A stretch of DNA of 16,177 bases. Source: Candidatus Sulfopaludibacter sp. SbA3 (GTDB taxonomy: Bacteria > Acidobacteriota > Terriglobia > 2-12-FULL-54-10). The notes under the pieces are model-generated. The model was not told where the DNA came from, did no database searches, and saw only the letters and a list, made by a program, of their open reading frames with translations. Where the stretch lies: the NCBI GenBank assembly GCA_945865705.1, contig CAMBEY010000032.1:1-16177 (forward strand). Direction: 5' to 3'. Of the stretch, positions 7,891 through 14,183 are shown piece by piece. Position 1 is the stretch's first letter; every line of letters begins with the position of its first letter. A program made the position numbers and the translations under genes.

Positions 7891-9366
7891 ATGGCGTTTG
7901 GAGATTTGCGAACGTGGCTGGCAACGTTTGAAGCCGCCGGAGAACTGAAGCGGGTAACCGCCGAGGTGGATTGGGACCGCGAGATCGGCACCATTGCCCG
8001 CCGCTCATTCACCACCAAAGGCCCGGCGCTGCTGTTTGAGAATGTGAAGGGCCACAAGAATACCGTGGGCCGCAAGGTAGCCACTGCGCTGTTTCACAAG
8101 CGCTCGCGCATGGCCATGCTGCTGGGCTTTCCGCCGGACACGCCTGTGCGCGAGCTGGTCAGGCATGTGCGCGAAAAGAACAAGACCCTGATCCCTCCCG
8201 TCGTTGTTCCCACCGGGCCAGTGAAAGAGAACATCCTACGCGGCAAGGATGTGGACCTGCATCAGTTCCCCACACCCAAGTGGCACTACCGCGATGGTGG
8301 ACGCTACATCCTCACGTTCGCGGCTATCGTTACCCGCGACCCGGACACGGGCGTATTGAACGTGGGCGTTTATCGCGGCATGTTGGGCACGCGCGATACC
8401 ATCCCGATCCTGATCCTGGCCAGCCAGGGCGGCGGACAGACTTTTTCCAAGTACCGGCAGCGGAAGCAACCCATGCCGGTGGCGGCGGTGATCGGCTACG
8501 ATCCCATCATGGATTTCATCGCTGGAAGCCCAATGCCTAGCGGCGTCTGCGAGTACGATGTAATGGGCGGCTACCGCGACGAGGCGATGAAGCTGGTGAA
8601 ATGCGAGACGAACGACCTGCTCGTTCCCGCCGGCGCCGAGATTGTCATCGAAGGATTTGTGGACCCCGACGCGAAGACCTTCGAGCTGGAAGGTTCGTTC
8701 GGCGAGTATACCGGCCACAACAGCGACGTGCCGACGCCGCGCCCGGTGGTCAAGGTGGAATGCATCACGCACCGCAACGATCCTATCCTGCGCGGCACGC
8801 AGGAGGGCACGCTACCTGGCTCGTTCAACGAGAACAGCATGATGTCCTCCATTCAGCGCGCCGCCATCGCATGGAATGTGCTGGAGTCGCAAGGCGTGCC
8901 CGGCATCTCGAACGTCCATGTGCATCCCGTTACCAATGGCACAAATATTTGCGTGGCCATCAACAAGCGTTATCAGGGACACCCCAAGCAGGTGGCCTGC
9001 GCGCTGTGGGGATCGAATGCCGCCGCGTGGCGCTACAAGAACGTCATCGTCACCGACGACGACATCGACATCAGCGACTACGAGCAGATTGATTGGGCCA
9101 TTGCTTATAGAGTAAATGCAGGAAAGGACGACATCGTCATCTTCCCGGGCTCCTTCGGATCGAGCGCCGACCCATCGACGCCGCTCGAAGAGCGCAACGT
9201 CGCCAAGCTGGGCGCGGGCATCTGGAACCGCGTGCTGATCGACGCCACGCGCACATGGATGTTCGACCCCATGCCGGAGTGGGAAGGCCGCTTCCCACCC
9301 ACGGTGCAACCCAGCACGGAAGATGAAGCGCTCGTCGACGCCCGCTGGAAAGAGTACGGCTGGTAG
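7891..9366 (+). CDS. UbiD-family prenylated-FMN (de)carboxylase, copy 2
   Basis: This 491-residue second member of the UbiD family is clearly divergent from the gene 157 bases upstream. It keeps NVGVYR (Asn157, Arg162), DEAMKLVKCETND with Glu231, and EGSFGEYTG with Glu267 and Glu272, so the Arg-Glu-Glu catalytic set is present. The position of the Fdc1 metal ligand H191 falls in the segment GGQTFSKYRQRK, which has no His. The ATG at 7891 follows GAGGTG four bases upstream. It heads a tight run with DUF2848 (30-base gap), the HpaB-like hydroxylase (36) and the cupin (23). The protein is soluble with no signal peptide. Likely it decarboxylates (or reversibly carboxylates) an aromatic acid; the substrate is not deducible. 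It needs prenylated FMN from UbiX, not encoded here. Confidence 0.92.
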   Translation: MAFGDLRTWLATFEAAGELKRVTAEVDWDREIGTIARRSFTTKGPALLFENVKGHKNTVGRKVATALFHKRSRMAMLLGFPPDTPVRELVRHVREKNKTLIPPVVVPTGPVKENILRGKDVDLHQFPTPKWHYRDGGRYILTFAAIVTRDPDTGVLNVGVYRGMLGTRDTIPILILASQGGGQTFSKYRQRKQPMPVAAVIGYDPIMDFIAGSPMPSGVCEYDVMGGYRDEAMKLVKCETNDLLVPAGAEIVIEGFVDPDAKTFELEGSFGEYTGHNSDVPTPRPVVKVECITHRNDPILRGTQEGTLPGSFNENSMMSSIQRAAIAWNVLESQGVPGISNVHVHPVTNGTNICVAINKRYQGHPKQVACALWGSNAAAWRYKNVIVTDDDIDISDYEQIDWAIAYRVNAGKDDIVIFPGSFGSSADPSTPLEERNVAKLGAGIWNRVLIDATRTWMFDPMPEWEGRFPPTVQPSTEDEALVDARWKEYGW

Positions 9367-9396
9367 CACGGCCAATTTCTATTTAGTGAAGAGACC

Positions 9397-10086
9397 ATGC
9401 CCATTGAAATTAATCTCATGTTAGCTGGCGAGCGAACAAGTTTCCTCGCTCGTAGATTGGTGGCCGCTGGCTATACGGGGCGTAACCAGGATCACGTGCG
9501 CGCGCACATCGAAGAACTGGAGCGCCAGGGCATTCCAGCTCCTGAGAGCTTTCCCACTCTCTACGAGATTGATCTTTCGTTGCTGACCACGAAGAACGAG
9601 ATTACACCAAGTTCGGCAACCGTCTCTGGCGAAGCCGAAGCCGTGCTGCTTTTTATTACGGACCATTTGGAAGATGCGCTGGTCAGTGTCGGCTCGGATT
9701 TCACGGATCGCGTGGAAGAGCGCCGGTCCATTCCGCAATCGAAGCAACAGCCCAAGCCCATCAACACGGAGGTCTGGCGCTATCGCGATGTCGCCGCGAT
9801 GTGGGATGACATCGCCGTGCGCAGTTGGGTTGAGCCGGAAGCGGGCAAGCCGTTCTACCAGTCAGGAAAACTTTCTCAACTGCTCGCGCCGCCCGTGTTG
9901 TTGGAGCAACTCGGAAGCAAGCTGACTTCGGGCCGCGCCGGGGAGCTTGCGGGAACGATCATGCTGATGGGCACGGTGCCGCTGTGTGATGGAGAGTTTC
10001 GCTACGCGCCATACTTTGGCTGCGAGTTGGAAACGCCGGCGGGTTTGAAGTTGGCGTATTCATGCGCAGTAAAGCACCCCCGATAA
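9397..10086 (+). CDS. DUF2848 family protein
   Basis: This 229-residue soluble protein is recognised as DUF2848 from the order of its conserved patches: AGYTGRN (24-30), SLLTT (61-65), SGEAE (78-82), GSDFTDR (99-105), SKQQPKP (115-121), MGTVP (191-195) and FGCELETP (206-213). The family has no established function to my knowledge. The GSDxTDR, SKQ..KP and GT patches are reminiscent of fumarylacetoacetase-like hydrolases and hydratases, but that link is only an impression. The ATG at 9397 has a weak GAAGAG three bases away, so translation may depend on coupling to UbiD2, which ends 30 bases upstream. Its place between a UbiD decarboxylase and an HpaB-type hydroxylase suggests a step in the same catabolic route, such as hydrolysis or hydration of a ring-cleavage product. 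Confidence 0.85.
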   Translation: MPIEINLMLAGERTSFLARRLVAAGYTGRNQDHVRAHIEELERQGIPAPESFPTLYEIDLSLLTTKNEITPSSATVSGEAEAVLLFITDHLEDALVSVGSDFTDRVEERRSIPQSKQQPKPINTEVWRYRDVAAMWDDIAVRSWVEPEAGKPFYQSGKLSQLLAPPVLLEQLGSKLTSGRAGELAGTIMLMGTVPLCDGEFRYAPYFGCELETPAGLKLAYSCAVKHPR

Positions 10087-10122
10087 GGGTGATGATAATT
10101 TAACCGCTCAGAAGGATTCACC

Positions 10123-11592
10123 ATGAGGACAGGCCGCCATTACATCGATTCGCTCAACGACGGCAGAAGGGTATTCATAGACGGCGAGCGCGTCGCCAAC
10201 GTGGCCGCGCACCCGGCCTTCGAGGGGATTGCCCGCACCGTCGGCTCGCTCTATGACTACGCCGCTGACCCCGCCAACGGGATGATCTTCCACTCGCCGC
10301 ACACGGACGGCGAGGCCAACAAAGTCTTCATGATTCCCCGCTCCGCCGCCGAGTTGCAGGAACGGCGGCAGGCCATCGCGCGCTGGGCCAATCTCACCAA
10401 GGGATGGGTGGGACGCAGCCCGGATCACGTCGGCGGATTCATGGCCGGCTTCGCCAGTTCGCCCGGGACGTTTGATAAACCAGACCGCGAGCATGGCCGC
10501 AATGTTACGGCCTTCTATCAGAAGCTGCTGGAAGAAAGTCTGTATGTCAGCTATGTGATCATCCCGCCGCAGATCGACCGGGCGACCACGGCCCATGCGT
10601 GGAAGGAAGAGCTGCTGCAGGTGGGAGTGCTGGAAGAACGCGAAGGCGGTTTTGTCGTGCGCGGCTCGCAGATGCTGGGCACGTCCACCTCGGTCTCCGA
10701 TTATCTGTTTGTCAGTTGCATCAAGCCGCTGGCGCCCGCCGATGAGCGTTACGCGCTGTCGTTCGTGCTTCCGGTGAATACGCACGGACTGAAGATTTAT
10801 TGCCGTCGGCCGTACGCTCCAGGCCAACCCAGCCAGTTCGACTATCCTCTCTCGACACGCTTTGATGAGTCCGACGCGCTCATCGTCTTCGACGATGTGT
10901 TTGTCCCGTGGGAAAATACCTTCGTCTACCGCGATGTCGAGAAGCTGCGCAATCAGTTTTTCGACACGGCCGCGCACTTGCTGGGCAATCATCAGTCGCA
11001 GGTCCGTCTCATCGCCAAGATGAAATTTATCGCCGGCGTAGCGCGCAAGATCGCGCAGGTCAACGGCATTGACGTGATCCCGTCAGTCCAGGAGAAACTA
11101 GGCGAGATGGCCTCGCTGGCGGCGATTGTCGAAGGCATGGTTATTGCTGCCGAGGCTGCCTGCAGTATCGACAAGCACGGCGTGGCCAAACCGAATGCGC
11201 GCTTCATGTATGGGTCGATGGGCCTGCAGGCGGAGATATATCCGCGCGCCATCTCCATCCTGCGTGAGCTGGCTGGCGGCGGTGTAATTCAGCTTCCCTC
11301 CTCCTACAAAGAACTGACCAACCCGGAGACGCGCCCGGATTTCGAGCGCTACCTGCAATCGCCGCGTGCGCCTTACGACGAGCGGATCAAGTTGTTCAAA
11401 CTGGCCTGGGACATGATTGGCTCGGAGTTTGCGGGACGCCACACGCAGTACGAGATGTTCTACGCTGGCGCGCCGTTCATCTCACGCGGCTATGCCTACC
11501 GCAATTATGGGTACGACGAAGCGGTCGGCAGCGTCGATGAATTTCTGGCAAGCTACGGCCTTCCCGGCCCTGCAGCCAAGACGGACAAATAG
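10123..11592 (+). CDS. 4-hydroxyphenylacetate 3-hydroxylase (HpaB)-family flavin monooxygenase, variant active site
   Basis: This 489-residue protein has the length and fold pattern of HpaB, the oxygenase of two-component FADH2-dependent phenol hydroxylases (acyl-CoA dehydrogenase-like fold). Marks are the N-terminus MRTGRHYIDSLNDGRRVFID, GRSPDH (97-102), PPQIDR (148-153), the PLSTRFDESDALIVFDDVFV region and WDMIGSEFAGRH near the C-terminus. Against E. coli HpaB (R113, Y117, H155), recalled from memory, the equivalent residues are Arg98, His102 and Tyr144, so the Tyr and His are exchanged. That argues against plain 4-hydroxyphenylacetate hydroxylation. The ATG at 10123 has GAAGGA six bases upstream. 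The gene is in a run with UbiD2, DUF2848 and the cupin. No HpaC-type flavin reductase is in the window. Alternative family chemistry, such as other phenol substrates or dehydratase-like reactions, is possible. Confidence 0.9.
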   Translation: MRTGRHYIDSLNDGRRVFIDGERVANVAAHPAFEGIARTVGSLYDYAADPANGMIFHSPHTDGEANKVFMIPRSAAELQERRQAIARWANLTKGWVGRSPDHVGGFMAGFASSPGTFDKPDREHGRNVTAFYQKLLEESLYVSYVIIPPQIDRATTAHAWKEELLQVGVLEEREGGFVVRGSQMLGTSTSVSDYLFVSCIKPLAPADERYALSFVLPVNTHGLKIYCRRPYAPGQPSQFDYPLSTRFDESDALIVFDDVFVPWENTFVYRDVEKLRNQFFDTAAHLLGNHQSQVRLIAKMKFIAGVARKIAQVNGIDVIPSVQEKLGEMASLAAIVEGMVIAAEAACSIDKHGVAKPNARFMYGSMGLQAEIYPRAISILRELAGGGVIQLPSSYKELTNPETRPDFERYLQSPRAPYDERIKLFKLAWDMIGSEFAGRHTQYEMFYAGAPFISRGYAYRNYGYDEAVGSVDEFLASYGLPGPAAKTDK

Positions 11593-11615
11593 AAAAAGTA
11601 AAAAGGAGTGAAGAA

Positions 11616-11966
11616 GTGAGCAAGCCTGAACTGGAGTTTTTTCCAACCTCGGATATTGGATGGGTGCGCTGCCCCGGCGCCGTGGACGGCCTCACCGAGC
11701 GCATCCTGGCGTGCGACGAGGAGAACAAAGTGGCCACGCGCATGTTGACCTTTGCGCCCGGCACGGACACCTCGGCGAACGGCGTGGTAGTGCATGATTT
11801 CTGGGAAGAGGTCTACATCCTGGAAGGATCGATCATCGACCTGCCGCTCGGGAAGGAATTCACCGCCGGCATGTATGCCTGCCGCCCGCCCGGCATGAAT
11901 CACGGCCCGTGGACATCGCCCAAGGGCTGCATCACGTTTGAAGTGCGCTATCGTGTGAAGACCTAG
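11616..11966 (+). CDS. Small cupin-domain protein
   Basis: This single-domain cupin of 116 residues starts at a GTG (11616) with AAAAGGAG seven bases upstream and lies 23 bases after the HpaB-like gene. Motif 1 is VVVHDFWEEVYILEG (58-71), giving His60 and Glu64/Glu65. Motif 2 is CRPPGMNHGPW (89-99), giving His96. The canonical HxH is HxF here (Phe62), so a metal would be held by two His and one Glu. No DNA-binding or second domain is present, so it is an enzyme or binding protein rather than a regulator. Candidate roles in this context are a dioxygenase, isomerase or decarboxylase acting on an intermediate. It is the last gene of the operon; a large palindrome begins four bases past its stop. 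Confidence 0.85.
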   Translation: MSKPELEFFPTSDIGWVRCPGAVDGLTERILACDEENKVATRMLTFAPGTDTSANGVVVHDFWEEVYILEGSIIDLPLGKEFTAGMYACRPPGMNHGPWTSPKGCITFEVRYRVKT

Positions 11967-11970
11967 CAAA

Positions 11971-12058
11971 ACAGAGCCGCGACCGAAAGGCAGCGGGGGT
12001 TGGTCTTACGCATCTCATCCATCGGACCAACCCCGCTCCCTCCCGGTCGCGGCTCTGT
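11971..12058. repeat. Nested palindromic intergenic repeat (REP/terminator-like), 88 bp
   Basis: A perfect 15-bp outer stem (11971-11985 with 12044-12058) encloses a 6-by-6 internal loop, then a 13-bp inner stem with one bulged G (11992-12005 with 12025-12037) around a 19-base loop. The whole element fills the space between the convergent cupin and amidohydrolase-3 genes. There is no T run, so it is not a classical terminator, though a hairpin of this size could block polymerase or exonuclease from both sides. Its outer arm recurs at 1-11. GC-rich palindromes with this kind of arm are, as I recall, scattered through Solibacter-type genomes. Confidence 0.85.
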
Positions 12059-12075
12059 AAGTATTATCCCAGGCG

Positions 12076-14004
12076 CTACCCTCCGGTGCTGACACCACGA
12101 GCGCGCTGGCGGCGCTTGATTAATTCATCATAGGTTGAGACCACCGCGCCGGCCGGAGTGAGATTGTACTGCTTCGAGAAGTCGGTGTGTACGAAAACAA
12201 TTCTTCCGTCGACCACCGTGAGTTGCGGCTGCAACGAGCCGATCTCGTCTTCAGGCATGGTTAAATAATCCTTGTCGAGGACAATCAGGTCGGCGAGCTT
12301 GCCGCTCTCGATGGAGCCCAGCTTCTCCGGTTTCAGAACGTACTCGGCCGCCCAACTAGTCGCCATCTTCAACATCGTGGACCGGTCCAGCCGCTCCTGC
12401 GGTGCCCACACCTTGCCCTTGTCATCCTTGCGTGTAATCGCTTTTTCAATGTCAGCCCAAACATAACTGTCGCGGTCCGTCTCGAAGACGACCTTCACGC
12501 CCGCGTCGAGCATGCTCTTCACTGGGCTGGGAAATGTGTTGGCAACTTTGTCGCCATAAGCGCGCGCGATGCCCTCGGAGCCATCCACCGAATTGGCCAC
12601 CAGGCAACTCATGGTGACGCCCAGCTCGGCCATTTTCTTGAAGTCGGCTGGATTCACCAGCGTGCAATGGTCGAGCGCCCAGCCCTTGGTCGAATTCGGG
12701 CCGTGAACTTTTTGGATATCCTCAATAGTCTTGAGCATCAGGTTGACCGCGCGGTCGCCCGCCACGTGGGTATTGGCGAAGCGCGCGCCGTACTCCGCGC
12801 TGGCGAACACGAAATCGCGGAAGTAGTTCCCCGTGATCGGGGCGGCCTTGCCCGCCGCGCCGCGAAACTCCTGATCAAGATAACACTGACCCACGGGCCA
12901 CCACGTATCGATCGCGGTCCAGGTTCCGACGCGCTTCTGGTTGGTGCAGGCGCGGCTGGTGGAGCCGTCGATGGAGGACGGCGAGATGCTTGAGTACCAG
13001 ACGTGGTCGCCGCCCGTGCCCATTTTCTTCGCGGCTTCCTTCATCTGCACCTTGGGATCGGCCAGCGTTCCGAAGTCCTCGATCTGACCGGCGCTCACGC
13101 GAATATCCAACTGGCCCTTCGATTCCAGATACCGATAGGCATTCACGCTGTCGCGCGGCAGGCGCGTCGAGATGGTAATCAACCCCATCGAGATCAACTC
13201 GTCGTTGCCTTGCTTGTACATCTTCCCCAGCACTTCCGGGGCACGATCATAACTGTAATAGAGAGCCAGCCGCGTGGCGGGCGACTCGAGATGCCCTTCG
13301 GGCCGGCCGGCATTGTCGATCCAGAAGCGGCCATTCTTCTTGAGAAAATCGCCGTAGTCCTTCCAGATAATGTCGATGGCTTTGCTGTTGATGAGAATGC
13401 CGTTGAAATCCGGGATGCCCAGCGACAGTATGATCGGATTGTTCGGAGAAACCTTGTCGAGTTCATAACGATTCAGGTCGCTGTAGAGAATCTTGGCATT
13501 CTGTGTGGCTGTATCGGACTCGACGCCGAGGCCCACCGTACTCGAAAAATAGAGCCACTCACCGGCGGGAAACTTGTAGAGGTCAAACCAGGCGCGAATC
13601 TGATTGAGAACGTCTTCCTTGGTCTTCACGCCGGCGAAGTCAATCAGGTAGCGCTTGCGCTCACGCGCCGAGAACGGCCCGCCGTAGTTGGCCTCCGACG
13701 CTCCGTACATGTGCCGGTGCGTGTCGATGAGGCCGGGGATGACCGTCCGTCCCTTCAGATCAATCTTCTGCGTCGAAGCGTCCGCCAGCTTCAGCACATC
13801 GGCATCGCTGCCCACGGCGACAATCTGATTGCCACGCACGGCCACGGCCTGCGCGATGGAGAAATTCTTATCCACGGTCAGCACCTTGCCGCTGTGCAGT
13901 ACCAGCGTGGGCGACTGCGCGCGCAGGCCAACTGCCGATCCGGCAGTAAGGCCCAGCAGCATCAGGATGACCTGTAACCCGCGCTTGCAATTCGATGCTT
14001 TCAT
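12076..14004 (-). CDS. Exported amidohydrolase family 3 (YtcJ-like) enzyme
   Basis: The protein has 642 residues from the ATG at 14004, which has AGGGAGG seven bases upstream. A GTG two codons earlier (14010) is only one base from that site and is rejected as the start. Residues 1-30 form a signal peptide ending near LRAQ, so the enzyme is periplasmic or secreted. The N-terminal strand LVLHSGKVLTVD and the C-terminal GKLADLIVLD belong to the composite beta-domain of amidohydrolases. Metal/catalytic positions are GLIDTHRH (His96, His98), NTHVAGDRAV (His413), LDHCT (His446) and ETDRD (Asp510). The family hydrolyses amides, N-formyl groups or cyclic imides; the substrate is unknown. It lies downstream of the second receptor on the same strand, separated from it by a terminator, and is convergent with the cupin operon. 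A processing role on imported or extracellular substrate is inferred. Confidence 0.9.
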   Translation of the reverse strand: MKASNCKRGLQVILMLLGLTAGSAVGLRAQSPTLVLHSGKVLTVDKNFSIAQAVAVRGNQIVAVGSDADVLKLADASTQKIDLKGRTVIPGLIDTHRHMYGASEANYGGPFSARERKRYLIDFAGVKTKEDVLNQIRAWFDLYKFPAGEWLYFSSTVGLGVESDTATQNAKILYSDLNRYELDKVSPNNPIILSLGIPDFNGILINSKAIDIIWKDYGDFLKKNGRFWIDNAGRPEGHLESPATRLALYYSYDRAPEVLGKMYKQGNDELISMGLITISTRLPRDSVNAYRYLESKGQLDIRVSAGQIEDFGTLADPKVQMKEAAKKMGTGGDHVWYSSISPSSIDGSTSRACTNQKRVGTWTAIDTWWPVGQCYLDQEFRGAAGKAAPITGNYFRDFVFASAEYGARFANTHVAGDRAVNLMLKTIEDIQKVHGPNSTKGWALDHCTLVNPADFKKMAELGVTMSCLVANSVDGSEGIARAYGDKVANTFPSPVKSMLDAGVKVVFETDRDSYVWADIEKAITRKDDKGKVWAPQERLDRSTMLKMATSWAAEYVLKPEKLGSIESGKLADLIVLDKDYLTMPEDEIGSLQPQLTVVDGRIVFVHTDFSKQYNLTPAGAVVSTYDELIKRRQRARGVSTGG

Positions 14005-14011
14005 ATTCACG

Positions 14012-14018
14012 CCTCCCT
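14012..14018 (-). promoter_or_regulatory. Ribosome binding site fixing the amidohydrolase-3 start
   Basis: On the minus strand the sequence is AGGGAGG. It is seven bases from the ATG at 14004 and only one base from the upstream in-frame GTG at 14010, which selects the ATG. Confidence 0.7.
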
Positions 14019-14058
14019 GATTTCGCTAACTTATGACTATCTGCTTCTAACTGCGAAC

Positions 14059-14118
14059 AAAAAACGCCGGGGCATCCGAGCCACTGCCAGTAGAGAGTAC
14101 CGGCAGGCCGAATGCCCC
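14059..14118 (-). terminator. Rho-independent terminator after second receptor gene
   Basis: On the minus strand, an outer stem GGGGCAT/ATGCCCC (14112-14118 with 14069-14075) and an inner 9-bp stem with one mismatch (14098-14106 with 14084-14092) are followed by GGCG and six Ts (14064-14059). It lies 66 bases past the receptor stop codon and about 55 bases upstream of the amidohydrolase-3 start, so it separates those two same-strand genes. The remaining bases up to 14183 show nothing else. Confidence 0.75.
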
Positions 14119-14183
14119 GTCAAGTTTTAAGATCAGCGGAAGCTGCGACCGCAGTTGCAATCTCCACCGTTAAGTACAACGAA

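Noticed and set aside
7737..7931. 64-codon plus-strand frame in the UbiD1-UbiD2 gap
   Set aside because: It runs through both hairpins and into the UbiD2 gene out of frame, has no ribosome site and no recognisable content.
10108..10992. 294-codon minus-strand frame opposite the HpaB-like gene
   Set aside because: Antisense shadow of a firmly identified gene, with no recognisable domain.
13003..13977. 324-codon plus-strand frame opposite the amidohydrolase-3 gene
   Set aside because: Antisense shadow; the minus-strand gene has a signal peptide, ribosome site and conserved metal motifs.
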